A DNA stretch of 64,000 nucleotides from Bacillus sp. Cs-700 (GCF_011082085.1 NZ_CP041063.1:2480001-2544000), one strand, 5' to 3'. Shown: positions 17,582 to 26,723, counted from the first letter of the stretch. The notes: a model not told the origin generated them from the letters alone. Numbers and translations: made by a program.

Positions 17582-18400
17582 ATGTTTAAAGGCATGTATA
17601 CAGCTACGTCCGGCATGATGGCAAGTGAGCGAAAGCAACAGTTCTTAACGAATAATCTCTCAAATGCTCAAACACCAGGCTTTAAGCAGGATGAAGCAAC
17701 TTTCCGATCCTTTCCTGAATACTTATTGAAAGAAAGAAATACGAACACGCCCCCTAACTCTTCTATTGGCACGCTCCAAACTGGCGTCTACACGCAGGAA
17801 GGCATTCCGAACTTTTCAAGTGGATCTCTTAACGAAACTAGCAAACAAACAGATTTGGCCCTTATCGATGAGAACCTCCCTACCGTTGCAGAAACTAGTA
17901 AAAAAGGCCTACTTCTATTTGGTGTTCGTCTTGAGGATAACGCGATTCGCTACACAAGAAATGGAAATTTTTCTGTCGATGAAGAGGGTTTTCTTTCGAC
18001 AAGTGAGGGCAATCAAGTAATTGGCGAAGATCTTCAGCCGATTCAACTAACGAGCGACTCGTTCACTGTGAGAGATGATGGCACGATTCTCGAGGAAAAT
18101 GGCAACGAACAGCAGCTATGGATTGGCTATACCGATAACCCTACTAATCTCACTCAGCAAGGAAATGGCGTTTTTGCATGGGATGGTGATGAAGCTGATG
18201 CGCCAATCAATATACAAACCACTGATATTACCGAATATGCTGTGAAACAAGGCTACCTCGAAGGTTCGAACGTGGATATGACGACAACGATGACGGATAT
18301 GCTTAACACGTATCGCTTATATGAAGCAAACCAAAAAGTACTACAAACGTACGATCAAAGCATCGACAAAGCCGTAAATGATGTCGGTCGCGTCTACTAG
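17582..18400 (+). CDS. flhO: Flagellar rod/hook-basal body protein FlhO (FlgF/FlgG family)
   Basis: FlhO is one of two Bacillus distal-rod proteins. The 272-residue product has the rod signature MYTATSGMMASERKQQFLTN followed by NLSNAQTPGFKQDEATF, and the C-terminal helix EGSNVDMTTTMTDMLNTYRL. B. subtilis FlhO has about 270 residues. A GGGAG site precedes the ATG. It forms a two-gene unit with flhP and reads away from flgB; in B. subtilis the pair lies elsewhere, beside mbl. Confidence 0.92.
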   Translation: MFKGMYTATSGMMASERKQQFLTNNLSNAQTPGFKQDEATFRSFPEYLLKERNTNTPPNSSIGTLQTGVYTQEGIPNFSSGSLNETSKQTDLALIDENLPTVAETSKKGLLLFGVRLEDNAIRYTRNGNFSVDEEGFLSTSEGNQVIGEDLQPIQLTSDSFTVRDDGTILEENGNEQQLWIGYTDNPTNLTQQGNGVFAWDGDEADAPINIQTTDITEYAVKQGYLEGSNVDMTTTMTDMLNTYRLYEANQKVLQTYDQSIDKAVNDVGRVY

Positions 18401-18411
18401 GAGGATTTCGC

Positions 18412-19212
18412 TTGAATATTCAAATGGCTACCGCATCTTCTTCACTTAGTCAGACACAAAAGAAAATGAATACAATCGCAAATAACATCGCAAACGTGAA
18501 TACAGCAGGCTATAAAAGCCGAGAAGCAACGTTCCAGAATCTCTTAACCCAAACATATGCAAACCAAACTGGTGAAGCAACTGAGCCTGGAAGAGAAACC
18601 CCTGAAAACCTTCGCGTTGGTTTTGGATCAAAAGTTGGTTTAACGGTCCTTAACAACAAGCAAGGCTCTGCTCAAGAAACAGGTCGTAAACTTGACGTGA
18701 TGCTTGAAGGAGAGAATGTTTACTTCCGGGTTCAAAACGACGATACCGTGAACTATACGAGAGATGGCTCTTTTGAGATTCAAAATCAGAACGGAGCATT
18801 TTCACTCGTAACAAGCCGTGGGAACTCGATTCTGGATACGAACGGTAATGCGATTACGTTTGATAATAATCCATCCAAAATTTCCATCTCTGAAACGGGA
18901 GAATTGGTAGCGACGGATGCGAACGGCAATGACCAAACGTTTCAGCTCAGCATCGCCAAAATCGATCGCCCGCAGGCGCTCGTGAATGTCGGAGGAAATG
19001 AATTTTCTCTCCAAGAGAACGGCGAGCTTGAGCTTGTCGCACTTAATGGAGACGAATATAAAACAAGACAAGGCTATCTTGAAATGTCGAACGTGGATTT
19101 AACGAATGAAACAACGGAGATGATCTCGACACAGCGACTCCTCCAATTCCAAAGCCAGGCGATTAAAATGGCGGATGAAATGATGGGGTTAGCGAATACG
19201 ATCAAAAGATAA
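18412..19212 (+). CDS. flhP: Flagellar rod/hook-basal body protein FlhP (FlgG family)
   Basis: The partner of FlhO in the distal rod. The 266-residue protein starts at TTG (18412-18414), supported by TAGGAGGA 6 bases upstream; no ATG lies nearby except codon 4. It carries KKMNTIANNIANVNTAGYKS near residue 18 and the C-terminal MSNVDLTNETTEMISTQRLL. The operon ends with a strong hairpin at 19221-19252. Confidence 0.92.
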   Translation: MNIQMATASSSLSQTQKKMNTIANNIANVNTAGYKSREATFQNLLTQTYANQTGEATEPGRETPENLRVGFGSKVGLTVLNNKQGSAQETGRKLDVMLEGENVYFRVQNDDTVNYTRDGSFEIQNQNGAFSLVTSRGNSILDTNGNAITFDNNPSKISISETGELVATDANGNDQTFQLSIAKIDRPQALVNVGGNEFSLQENGELELVALNGDEYKTRQGYLEMSNVDLTNETTEMISTQRLLQFQSQAIKMADEMMGLANTIKR

Positions 19213-19220
19213 GTCAATAA

Positions 19221-19252
19221 ACAAAATCCCTCTCGTATGAGAGGGATTTTGT
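19221..19252. terminator. Bidirectional terminator between flhP and flgL
   Basis: The inverted repeat ACAAAATCCCTCTC / GAGAGGGATTTTGT with a TATG-type loop gives a strong stem and U-runs in both directions. It ends flhP on the plus strand and flgL on the minus strand. Confidence 0.9.
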
Positions 19253-20134
19253 TTATCTAAGAAAGTCTAAAAGAGATGGCTGAATGATCTTCGCGCTTGC
19301 GGCAAGAGAAGCCTGGTAGACGCTTTCTTCCGTTTTAAGTTTCATGATGGCTTCGGCAAAATCAACGTCATCGTTTTTAGAAACGAGCGTTTGTAGAGAA
19401 AGGTTTTCTTCCTTCAAGCGTTGATTCATCCCTTCCACTCTCGACTGCTTTGCGCCAAGGGTTGTCCAGCTGTTTAACACTTGCTCTTTACCTGTCTCAA
19501 TCTGTTTCAGTGCACTGCTAACGCCTTCCTGATCCCCACTCGCTAATGCGCCTGAAAGCTGATCAAGCGTCTTAAACAGGTTCACATTCCCATCAAACAC
19601 TTCTCCCGTAACGTTCATTTCAATTGTATTGCTATTGCTAGAAGACATACGCTGCATCAGTGACTGGTTGTTATAGGTTAGATCGCCATTCGCTGCAATT
19701 TGAATCGGTTGATCTGTTTTCTGTCCATTGAAGATGTACTTTCCATCAAACTTTGTATTGGCAATATCCTGAATCTCAGCGTGTAATTGTTCAATTTCTT
19801 TTGCAATCGTTTGCTGATCTTCTGGTGAGTTCGTTCCGTTCGACGCCTGTAAGCCTAGCTCATTTGCTCGCTGAAGCGCATTAGAGATGCTGTTAAGGGC
19901 CTGGTCGGTTGTTTCCATCCACGACAGAGCGTAATCGGTATTACGTTCATACTGCTCATTATCAGCTAGCTGAGAGGCGAGTTTCAAAGATTTCTGAACA
20001 CCAATAGGATCATCAGAAGGCGTATTGATTCGTTTCCCTGTTGAAACCTGTTCATTCGCCTTTTCATAGCGCGAGAGGTTCTGCTGTAACTGAGAGGTGA
20101 TGTTTGAGCTAAGCATTTGCTGTGTAATTCTCAT
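19253..20134 (-). CDS. flgL: Hook-filament junction protein FlgL
   Basis: FlgL is the second junction protein (HAP3) and resembles flagellin at its ends. The 293-residue product begins MRITQQMLSSNITSQLQQNL and has SRYEKANEQVSTGKRINTPS; the C-terminus ends in a flagellin-like helix (ASLAASAKIIQPSLLDFLR). AAGGAG precedes the ATG and flgK ends 18 bp upstream. Confidence 0.94.
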   Translation of the reverse strand: MRITQQMLSSNITSQLQQNLSRYEKANEQVSTGKRINTPSDDPIGVQKSLKLASQLADNEQYERNTDYALSWMETTDQALNSISNALQRANELGLQASNGTNSPEDQQTIAKEIEQLHAEIQDIANTKFDGKYIFNGQKTDQPIQIAANGDLTYNNQSLMQRMSSSNSNTIEMNVTGEVFDGNVNLFKTLDQLSGALASGDQEGVSSALKQIETGKEQVLNSWTTLGAKQSRVEGMNQRLKEENLSLQTLVSKNDDVDFAEAIMKLKTEESVYQASLAASAKIIQPSLLDFLR

Positions 20135-20152
20135 ATGATGATCTCCTTTCTA

Positions 20153-21478
20153 CTAAACGCCCATGCGATTAATAATGACGTCAAGAAGCTCATCGGTTGT
20201 GCTGACATAGCGAGCTGCCGCATTATAAGCATGTTGAAATTGAATAAGGTTTGACATCTCTTCATCAAGCGAGACGCCGCTTACTGACATCCGATTTTGA
20301 TCGATTGACTTTAAGACGGCCTGGTGACTTTCAACAGACCGTTCTGATGATTGTGTTTTTGCCCCAATCTTTGAAATAAGCAAGCCGTAAAAATCGCTTA
20401 CGCTAGCATCTGCATTGACGTTTGAATAGGCTACATTAAACGAAAACGCTTCGTTTTTTAAGTTGCTGATTGCAGTAGCAATATCACCATTACTAACCGA
20501 ACTATTATTGGAAGAGGCCGCAATTGTAGCTGGATTTGCTTTCACTTCTTGATTTATGCTAACACTTTCAAGAAATGTTGTTCCCGTTCCATTTGTATCA
20601 AACATCGCTTCTCCTTGTTTCATCGAACCGTTCGCATCCTTTGCTAGAGAATACCCCGACGTCATCAAGTCATTTAAGCCAGCAAATTCTTCGGATGTTC
20701 CATTTACATCTGTTGTAACTGATCCAGTTATAAGTTGATTAAACATTTCATTTAAATCGTTTTGAAAGCTTTCAACTTCCTTTACCGACTGTTGAAATCC
20801 CTCAAGCTTTCCCGTATTCTTTGCATTTGTTAGCCCTGACATCTCATCCATTAAAAGGTCGCTTCGATCTTTTAACTCGTTCGCTTCAGGTTTTAAAGCT
20901 ATCTCTTTGTTTAAACCATCAATTTGTGTCGTTAAATCGTTGATTTGATCATTCACTGCTGTTATTTGTTGATTTAACCTAGTTGATAGACTTGTTAATC
21001 CCTCATTTAAGGTTTTCCCTTGAGAAAGCAGTTCTTCTGAACGTTCCACAAGAACTGCACGAGCCGCAAGACTATCAGGATTTGAAGCAAGATCTTCCCA
21101 CGCTGAAAAGAAGCGATCTAGGGAAGCACTTATGCCACTCTCTCCTGGCTCTCCTGTTAATGTCTCTATGCGCTTAAGCGTTTCAAGCTTCGTCGATTCA
21201 GATCCTAATTGACCATTGCGCTCGCGATACTGGCTGTCCAGATATTCAGAACGAACGCGTTCAATCGATTCAACACTTACACCAGTCCCAAGCTGTGAGG
21301 ATGAGCTACCAGTTTGATAAGGATACGGAATGGAAGACGTTGCTTGCATATCCACTCGCTGCCTCGAATATCCGGGAGTATTCGCATTTGAGATATTATT
21401 TCCTGTTGTCGTAAGAGCCGTTTGTTGCGTATAAAGACTTCTCTTACCGACTTCTAATCCATGAAACGTAGACGTCAT
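20153..21478 (-). CDS. flgK: Hook-filament junction protein FlgK
   Basis: FlgK (HAP1) joins hook to filament. The 441-residue protein has the N-terminal rod-type signature LTTTGNNISNANTPGYSRQR near residue 22 and the C-terminal NLIQFQHAYNAAARYVSTTD motif. It is shorter than B. subtilis FlgK (about 507), mainly in the variable middle. AAGGAA lies before the ATG. Confidence 0.95.
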   Translation of the reverse strand: MTSTFHGLEVGKRSLYTQQTALTTTGNNISNANTPGYSRQRVDMQATSSIPYPYQTGSSSSQLGTGVSVESIERVRSEYLDSQYRERNGQLGSESTKLETLKRIETLTGEPGESGISASLDRFFSAWEDLASNPDSLAARAVLVERSEELLSQGKTLNEGLTSLSTRLNQQITAVNDQINDLTTQIDGLNKEIALKPEANELKDRSDLLMDEMSGLTNAKNTGKLEGFQQSVKEVESFQNDLNEMFNQLITGSVTTDVNGTSEEFAGLNDLMTSGYSLAKDANGSMKQGEAMFDTNGTGTTFLESVSINQEVKANPATIAASSNNSSVSNGDIATAISNLKNEAFSFNVAYSNVNADASVSDFYGLLISKIGAKTQSSERSVESHQAVLKSIDQNRMSVSGVSLDEEMSNLIQFQHAYNAAARYVSTTDELLDVIINRMGV

Positions 21479-21508
21479 TCAAATCCGTTCCTTTCTCAAC
21501 CTGATACC

Positions 21509-21976
21509 TCAGGCTTTCGTATCAAAATATCCTCGCGGTGTTTGCAGTGGCTTCTGGTTGGGCCTGCCGTAAGTGATCGATTGATTTGATGTCGTTAAAT
21601 GGCCAATCATATGATGGACAAATGCCATACCATCTCTTAACAACGCTTCATTTACATCATTCATGCTCTGAAGTTTTTCTGCTTTTTCTTTTAAATCAGC
21701 CGCTCGATTCTCGACCATTCTTTTAACAGGCGGACTTAACAAGCCTAGAACTTGTTTAAGCGTTTGATCTCGACCTGCAAGCTTTTCTGTAATCTGCTGC
21801 CGCTTCTCTTCACTAACACGAAGTTTTGGAAGCAGCTCCTTTTCTTTGTTCATTACTTCTGTCAATCGCTTCACGTCTCGTTCTACTAACGCCTCTTGTT
21901 TTTCTTCAGAAAGAACGATTAACTTATCATGAAGAAGAATCATTTCACCCATAACTTCTAAAAGTTCCTGTCCCAT
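21509..21976 (-). CDS. flgN: FlgN family export chaperone
   Basis: FlgN (YvyG in B. subtilis) is the export chaperone for FlgK and FlgL. I start at MGQELLEVMGEMILLH (ATG 21974-21976), where AGGAGG is well placed; this gives 155 residues. The helical pattern with LHDKLIVLSEEKQEALVERD at about 15-34 fits the FlgN family. The gene follows flgM by 14 bp and precedes flgK. Confidence 0.85.
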   Translation of the reverse strand: MGQELLEVMGEMILLHDKLIVLSEEKQEALVERDVKRLTEVMNKEKELLPKLRVSEEKRQQITEKLAGRDQTLKQVLGLLSPPVKRMVENRAADLKEKAEKLQSMNDVNEALLRDGMAFVHHMIGHLTTSNQSITYGRPNQKPLQTPRGYFDTKA

Positions 21977-21990
21977 CGTGCCGCCTCCTG

Positions 21991-22251
21991 TTAAAACCAC
22001 TGATCAAACAGCTTCTCAGCTGTCTTCTGACTGTCGACACGATACGTACCTTCTTCAATCTGCTTCTTGATTGCCGTTACTTTCGCTTCGCGGTCTTGTT
22101 CGGTCTTCATGTCGTATAGTTCTCTCGCTTTGTTTGAAATTTGAAGCTCATCTTCTCGAGGAGCCTTTTTCACTTGCTCCACTTTCGTAACAGGATTATG
22201 CTTCTGGTAAGGGTTTACAATGGGTGGTGCTGATGGTTTATTAACATTCAT
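21991..22251 (-). CDS. flgM: Anti-sigma-D factor FlgM
   Basis: FlgM binds the flagellar sigma factor until the hook is complete and FlgM is exported. The 86-residue protein starts MNVNKPSAPPIVNPYQKH and has the sigma-binding helices in the second half (ISNKARELYD; KVTAIKKQIEEGTYRVDSQK; AEKLFDQW). AGAGGTG precedes the ATG. A sigma-D-like promoter lies upstream, so it would be made under the regulator it inhibits. Confidence 0.93.
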   Translation of the reverse strand: MNVNKPSAPPIVNPYQKHNPVTKVEQVKKAPREDELQISNKARELYDMKTEQDREAKVTAIKKQIEEGTYRVDSQKTAEKLFDQWF

Positions 22252-22319
22252 ATCCGGTCACCTCTTTCCGACAGTTTATCATACTACTCCTATTCTATTA
22301 TTCGTACCCGAATTTGAGG

Positions 22320-22358
22320 ATTATACCGTTATTATCGGAAATTTCTTGAAAAAAGTTA
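22320..22358 (-). promoter_or_regulatory. Promoter(s) before flgM: sigma-D-like and a TATAAT box
   Basis: On the minus strand TAAC (22355-22358), a 15-base spacer and TCCGATAA (22332-22339) match the sigma-D pattern TAAA-N15-GCCGATAT except at two places. Just downstream lies TATAAT (22320-22325), possibly a sigma-A -10. The promoter sits in the fliL-flgM gap and would serve flgM-flgN-flgK-flgL. Confidence 0.55.
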
Positions 22359-22363
22359 ACCGC

Positions 22364-22795
22364 TTACTGAATTTTAAAATCCGTTACGAGAACGCGTTCG
22401 ACCTTTCCATCATGCATCACTTGATTTACTTCATTTTGGATTGATTCTTCAAACTTCTTCAGTCCTTCAGATCCTTTCAAATCCTCTTTTGTGAGACCGG
22501 CTAATGTTGAGATGACGATTGCTTTTAATTCGGGGTTACGAACTTCAAGTTCTTTATAACTTTTTTCCTGATCAGCTAGTAAGTTTAACTGAACGACTGC
22601 AAAATGATCTGATGATAGATTGGTTGTCAGTGGTTCCATGCTAAAGCTCCTTGCAGCAAGCTCTTCCGCTGTTGGTTCTTTCTCTTCCTGTGCCACCACT
22701 TTTTTTATATCAATATCTAGAAAAAACACAGCTGCGGCTGCCCCTGCGCCTATTATGCCAAGCGCCGTAAGGAAGATGATTAAGATCCGTTTCAT
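22364..22795 (-). CDS. fliL: Flagellar basal body-associated protein FliL, displaced next to motB
   Basis: FliL supports stator function around the motor. The 143-residue protein has one N-terminal transmembrane helix (about 4-26) and the FliL domain with MEPLTTNLSSDHFAVVQLNL near residue 52, ELEVRNPELKAIVISTLAG, and the C-terminal VERVLVTDFKIQ. In B. subtilis fliL lies between flbD and fliM; here it is the third gene of motA-motB-fliL, 16 bp after motB. AAGAGGTG is the likely ribosome binding site. Confidence 0.92.
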   Translation of the reverse strand: MKRILIIFLTALGIIGAGAAAAVFFLDIDIKKVVAQEEKEPTAEELAARSFSMEPLTTNLSSDHFAVVQLNLLADQEKSYKELEVRNPELKAIVISTLAGLTKEDLKGSEGLKKFEESIQNEVNQVMHDGKVERVLVTDFKIQ

Positions 22796-22811
22796 TCTGT
22801 CACCTCTTGTT

Positions 22812-23588
22812 CTAATTTTCTACGTTGTATGGAAGAATAAGCACTTCAACTCTTCGGTTTTTTGCTCTGCCTTCTTCCGTTTTATTTGAATTTATCGGGC
22901 GATATTCTCCGTATCCTGTAAAACTAAATAACTTTGGATCAAGCTTCTTGTTATTCAATAGCTCTGTCATAAAATTCAGCGCGCGCTCTGAACTTAAATG
23001 CCAGTTCGATGGATACTGTGACGTTTTAATCGGGCGATCATCCGTATGACCGGTAACCGTAATCCGCCGCGGTGGATCCGTAACGAGAAGATCTGAAATT
23101 TGCTTGGCGAGTGGTTTCGCATCTCCTGTTAACACGGCTTTTCCGCTTTGAAACAGCGCTGCTTCTTTTATCGTAATTAAAAGTCCTTCTTCCGTTAACT
23201 TCGTTTTTAAATACGAATCAAGATCTTGATCGGCGATATATTCATCAATTCGACCCTGTAATTTCTGAAGCTTATTTTGATCCTGTTCCAATGCTTTTTC
23301 TTCAGGATCGTCCTCTTTTGCCTCTTCTTTCTCTGGCTCATCCGTCATGCCTACAAAGGAACCATCTTCTGGGTCGAGCATCGCCGGTTCGCCTTCTAAA
23401 ATCCCAGTTCCTCCACTTAACACTTCCTGAAAAGATTGAGACATCGCTTCATACTTTTTCACATCAACCGTACTTGCCGCAAAAAGAACGATAAAAAGAG
23501 CCAGTAGAAGCGTTAACATATCGGCATATGGAATGAGCCAGCTTTCGTCGACGTGATCCTCATGCTCCTCATGTCTCTTCTTACGCAT
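22812..23588 (-). CDS. motB: Flagellar stator protein MotB
   Basis: MotB anchors the stator to peptidoglycan and carries the ion-binding aspartate. The 258-residue protein has WLIPYADMLTLLLALFIVLF (Asp near residue 23) and an OmpA-like domain (about 135-250) with VTGHTDDRPIKTSQYPSNWH and NRRVEVLILPYN. A valine lies 11 residues after the Asp, where B. subtilis MotB (proton-driven) has Val and sodium-driven MotS has Leu; proton use is thus suggested, not shown. It overlaps motA by 8 bp. Confidence 0.95.
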   Translation of the reverse strand: MRKKRHEEHEDHVDESWLIPYADMLTLLLALFIVLFAASTVDVKKYEAMSQSFQEVLSGGTGILEGEPAMLDPEDGSFVGMTDEPEKEEAKEDDPEEKALEQDQNKLQKLQGRIDEYIADQDLDSYLKTKLTEEGLLITIKEAALFQSGKAVLTGDAKPLAKQISDLLVTDPPRRITVTGHTDDRPIKTSQYPSNWHLSSERALNFMTELLNNKKLDPKLFSFTGYGEYRPINSNKTEEGRAKNRRVEVLILPYNVEN

Positions 23589-24396
23589 CAGCGCCTACTC
23601 CTTCTACCTCTGATTGACTTGATTTCTTCTCAGCGTCAAGGTTTCGCTCCTTACTAGGCAAGTAGACGAGAAGCTTGTCTTCTACCATGCGGGGCGATGC
23701 ACCTGACTGAACTGCCAGAAGGCCTTCAAGCATGATCATTTTAATTCGAGCCTCAGCATTGGATTTACGCTTCAGCTTATTTGCGAACGGATGCCAGAGA
23801 ACGTAACCTGTGAAAATCCCAAATAGTGTCGCGATAAAAGCCGCTGCAATCGATTTTCCAAGCAGCTCCATATCACCAAGATGACTAAGCGCTGCGACTA
23901 GTCCAACGACCGCGCCAAGAACACCGAGCGTCGGGGCATACGTACCAGCCTGAGTAAAAATCCCCGCTCCCATTCTGTGACGTTCTTTCATCGCTTCAAT
24001 ATCCTCAACTAAAATTTCCTCAATCGCTTCATGTGAATGACCATCAATGACCATTTGGAAGCCGCCTTTTAGAAAATCATCATCAATCTCTTCAAGATTA
24101 TTTTCAAGCGAAAGGAGTCCTTCACGACGAGCAACAGTCGCCCACTCACGAAACATCGGAATCAGCTCTTTTTCGGTAAGAAGCTTCTGATTGGAGAAGA
24201 TAATTTTTAATAATGTTGGGAATTTCTTAATCTCGTTAAATGGAAATGCGATAAGTAGTGCTGCCGCTGTCCCAACAAAAATGATCACGAGGGCAGCGGG
24301 ATTTAATAGAGCAGCCGGATTTGCTCCCTTCAAGATTAATCCGCCAACTAGCACGAAAAAACCGAGGAGCACACCGAACAGTGATGTTTTTTCCAT
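23581..24396 (-). CDS. motA: Flagellar stator protein MotA
   Basis: MotA forms the stator ion channel with MotB and pushes on FliG. The start MEKTSLFGVLLGF (ATG 24394-24396) has AGAGGG at good distance and gives 271 residues; GTG three codons upstream is too close to that site. Four transmembrane segments are seen, with the cytoplasmic loop between TM2 and TM3 (FREWATVARREGLLSLEN) that holds the conserved Arg/Glu. TM3 has TYAPTLGVLGAVVGLVAAL. Confidence 0.95.
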   Translation of the reverse strand: MEKTSLFGVLLGFFVLVGGLILKGANPAALLNPAALVIIFVGTAAALLIAFPFNEIKKFPTLLKIIFSNQKLLTEKELIPMFREWATVARREGLLSLENNLEEIDDDFLKGGFQMVIDGHSHEAIEEILVEDIEAMKERHRMGAGIFTQAGTYAPTLGVLGAVVGLVAALSHLGDMELLGKSIAAAFIATLFGIFTGYVLWHPFANKLKRKSNAEARIKMIMLEGLLAVQSGASPRMVEDKLLVYLPSKERNLDAEKKSSQSEVEGVGADA

Positions 24397-24419
24397 TGCT
24401 TTCACCCTCTTTATTTAAC

Positions 24420-24794
24420 TTACTTCTTTGCCTGTTCCATCGCTTGCTTCCACGTATTTCGAAACTCTTCAGCTAAGCTTTCAACTTCTTTTAAAATGCT
24501 CGTATCATTTTGAATATTCGCCGTTACAAGCTGCGAAATCATAAACTCATAGAGCGCATCCATCGTTTGTGAGAGATCCATCTCCATATTTAAGGACGAA
24601 CGCAATTCATAAAGGATGTTTTGCGCTTTAATGATATTCGTGTTCTTCGCTTCCATATCCCCTTTTTCCATCGCAATAGAGGAAAGACGGATAAATTTGA
24701 TGCAGCCGTTATAAAGCATTAACGTTAATTCCTGAGGCGATGACGTTGCGACCGCATTCGTTTGATACGTTTGATATGGATTTTTCATAGCCAT
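24420..24794 (-). CDS. fliS: Flagellin export chaperone FliS
   Basis: FliS binds flagellin and keeps it unfolded for export; in B. subtilis it also takes part in the FliW-CsrA-Hag balance. The 124-residue product contains MKNPYQTYQTNAVATSSPQE and LTLMLYNGCIKFIRLSSIAM, the FliS signature. AGGAGGG precedes the ATG. It lies between the FliT-like gene and motA. Confidence 0.95.
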   Translation of the reverse strand: MAMKNPYQTYQTNAVATSSPQELTLMLYNGCIKFIRLSSIAMEKGDMEAKNTNIIKAQNILYELRSSLNMEMDLSQTMDALYEFMISQLVTANIQNDTSILKEVESLAEEFRNTWKQAMEQAKK

Positions 24795-24805
24795 AAAAAT
24801 CCCTC

Positions 24806-25189
24806 CTATTTACGCTGATCGAAAAAGGCGCCGTCCGAATATGTGGCTGGCTTAGATTTGTAATTATTCGATGCTGCCTTCCCTTGTTGGAAACGTCTCA
24901 TTTGATCTGAAAAAGCTGAATAAAGCTCCGACAGCTTTGGTTGAATCATCTCTTCAAGAGCGCTTAGCTGTTGTAATAGTCCTTGCTCATCTTCCGTCCA
25001 ATCCTTGCCTTCTGTCTCCATCGCTTCTTCTAATAATTTAATTGTTTCCTCACGACGGGTAATCATATGATTAATACCGTCAAGCTTTTCTGTACCATTT
25101 TCATTCATGGATGGATTGATTTCACCAAGTGATTTTGCGATTTGATTCGTCACCACATGCAGTTGATTTATCGCATCAATTCTTCTCAT
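24806..25189 (-). CDS. Putative FliT-like flagellar chaperone
   Basis: A 127-residue helical protein between fliD and fliS. I start at MRRIDAINQLHVVTNQIAKS (ATG 25187-25189), two bases after the fliD stop; the longer frame overlaps fliD. It is rich in E, Q and L with EETIKLLEEAMETEGKDWTE in the middle. In B. subtilis the cluster is fliD-fliS-fliT and FliT chaperones FliD. Sequence likeness to FliT is weak, so the name rests mainly on place and size. Confidence 0.6.
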   Translation of the reverse strand: MRRIDAINQLHVVTNQIAKSLGEINPSMNENGTEKLDGINHMITRREETIKLLEEAMETEGKDWTEDEQGLLQQLSALEEMIQPKLSELYSAFSDQMRRFQQGKAASNNYKSKPATYSDGAFFDQRK

Positions 25190-25190
25190 T

Positions 25191-26663
25191 TTACATCCCA
25201 CCAAGTAAGTTTTGTTGTACCCATGCACTCTGCTGATTAAGCTGACTCATCGCCGTTTCAAGCGTAGAGAACTGTTTCCAATACCGATCTTCAATCGTAA
25301 CGAGCTTATCTTCCCAGTTTTCCATCTGTTCATCTAAATCTTTTAACCTCGTTGAAAGAAAGCTACTATCAACAAGCGTTCCTGGCGTCCCTGCTTTTTT
25401 TCCTAGCTGATCGATCCCTTTGTTAACAGAGTCGTAAAGACGATCGCCAATCCCTTCTGTCCCGCTCGTAAAAAGATTCATGACCTCTTCAGGCTTTTGT
25501 TCTAGGGCACTCTTTAATTTGGCTTCGTCGATAAAGAGCTTGCCTCCATCCTGATAAGAACCGGTATTGATTCCAACTTGAGAAAGCATGCTAAGCTCAC
25601 CTGCCGGAATTCCGCTAACCGGTGACATCCAGGCATTGCGGAGATCACTCACAATCCCCCGAACAGTCGCATCACTTTGCAGCATCCCGCTTTTCGCTTT
25701 CTCTTCCCAAAGTTCGATCTCTTTTTCGGTAAGATCTTCTCTTTGCGCATCGGTGAGCGGAGGGAAATCGCGGTTTCGTTTTTCCGTCAGCATCCCCTGC
25801 GCTTTATCAATAAACTCGTTGTACTTCTCAACAAAATTCTTAATCATGTCAAAAGGAGCCTGGACATCACTTTGGACCGATACAGTGGAAGTCCCTTTTT
25901 GGACAAGGTCAAGCTTTAAGTGATTAATCGTTGTGGTATTCGTTTTCAAGTTATCGACAACAATGCCATCAAACGTCACAGAACCATACTTCCCTTGTGC
26001 AGTACTTGCTGCGCCACCGAGAATGCGACTTTCTACCGTTGGATCAGTAAACCCAAGCGTAAAGGTCTCATCCCCACCCATCGCTTTGGATGAAATGAAG
26101 AAGCGAGAGGTCGTGTCATCGTAGCTTGCTCGTAAGCCAAGTGATTCACCTGTTGTACCATCAGTCGCACCGGCGATTTTTTCTGCGAGACTTTTAAAGG
26201 TGTCTGTTGAAGTGATCGTAATGGAAGCCATTTGCCCTTTGCTATTTGTAAGCTGAAGCATTGTATCCGCTTCACCTGTTTGAAGTACTTTATCCGTTCC
26301 CTTTGCGGCTGTGCCCGCTTCATTTTGAATCGCTTGTCCTGATGTAAACTTGGCGCTTTGAGCGAGTTCGTTAACGGTAACCGAATAAGAACCCGGGACA
26401 GAGGCAGATGTCGTTGTAGCAGTAACGGCTCCTGTGTTAGATGAAACGATTTTAAAAGCATTGTAACCAGACTGCAACCGCATCGATGAAGCCGTGCTTC
26501 GCATATCCGACATCATTGTATTTAATTCACGATACGATTCCTTCTGCCATTCCATCGTTTGCTTCTTTTGAGACAATTTATCGAGCGGAATTCGCTCCGC
26601 CATCATGAGATCTTTTACCATCTGATCTGTATCCATCCCCGTCGCTAACCCGGAAATTCTCAT
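25191..26663 (-). CDS. fliD: Flagellar filament cap protein FliD
   Basis: FliD caps the growing filament. The 490-residue protein starts at MRISGLATGMDTDQMVKDLM (ATG 26661-26663), because GGAGGAG is 6 bases upstream of this ATG and abuts the earlier one. It has the FliD N-terminal domain, a variable middle and the C-terminal domain (KALEQKPEEVMNLF-like region, then TIEDRYWKQFSTLETAMSQL). A near-perfect sigma-D promoter lies upstream. Confidence 0.95.
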   Translation of the reverse strand: MRISGLATGMDTDQMVKDLMMAERIPLDKLSQKKQTMEWQKESYRELNTMMSDMRSTASSMRLQSGYNAFKIVSSNTGAVTATTTSASVPGSYSVTVNELAQSAKFTSGQAIQNEAGTAAKGTDKVLQTGEADTMLQLTNSKGQMASITITSTDTFKSLAEKIAGATDGTTGESLGLRASYDDTTSRFFISSKAMGGDETFTLGFTDPTVESRILGGAASTAQGKYGSVTFDGIVVDNLKTNTTTINHLKLDLVQKGTSTVSVQSDVQAPFDMIKNFVEKYNEFIDKAQGMLTEKRNRDFPPLTDAQREDLTEKEIELWEEKAKSGMLQSDATVRGIVSDLRNAWMSPVSGIPAGELSMLSQVGINTGSYQDGGKLFIDEAKLKSALEQKPEEVMNLFTSGTEGIGDRLYDSVNKGIDQLGKKAGTPGTLVDSSFLSTRLKDLDEQMENWEDKLVTIEDRYWKQFSTLETAMSQLNQQSAWVQQNLLGGM

Positions 26664-26696
26664 GAACATCTCCTCCGTTCATACCTTCTATTGATA

Positions 26697-26723
26697 CTAT
26701 CGGCAGGGTTAGGTAATTTTTTA
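26697..26723 (-). promoter_or_regulatory. Sigma-D promoter of fliD
   Basis: Minus strand: TAAA (26720-26723), exactly 15 bases, then GCCGATAG (26697-26704); sigma-D consensus is TAAA-N15-GCCGATAT. It lies 34 bp before the fliD start and probably drives fliD, the FliT-like gene, fliS and perhaps motAB-fliL. Confidence 0.85.

Noticed and set aside
26033-26461. 142-codon minus-strand ORF inside fliD
   Set aside because: Alternative frame of fliD, Lys/Arg/Gln-rich and without a start site; fliD is clear.
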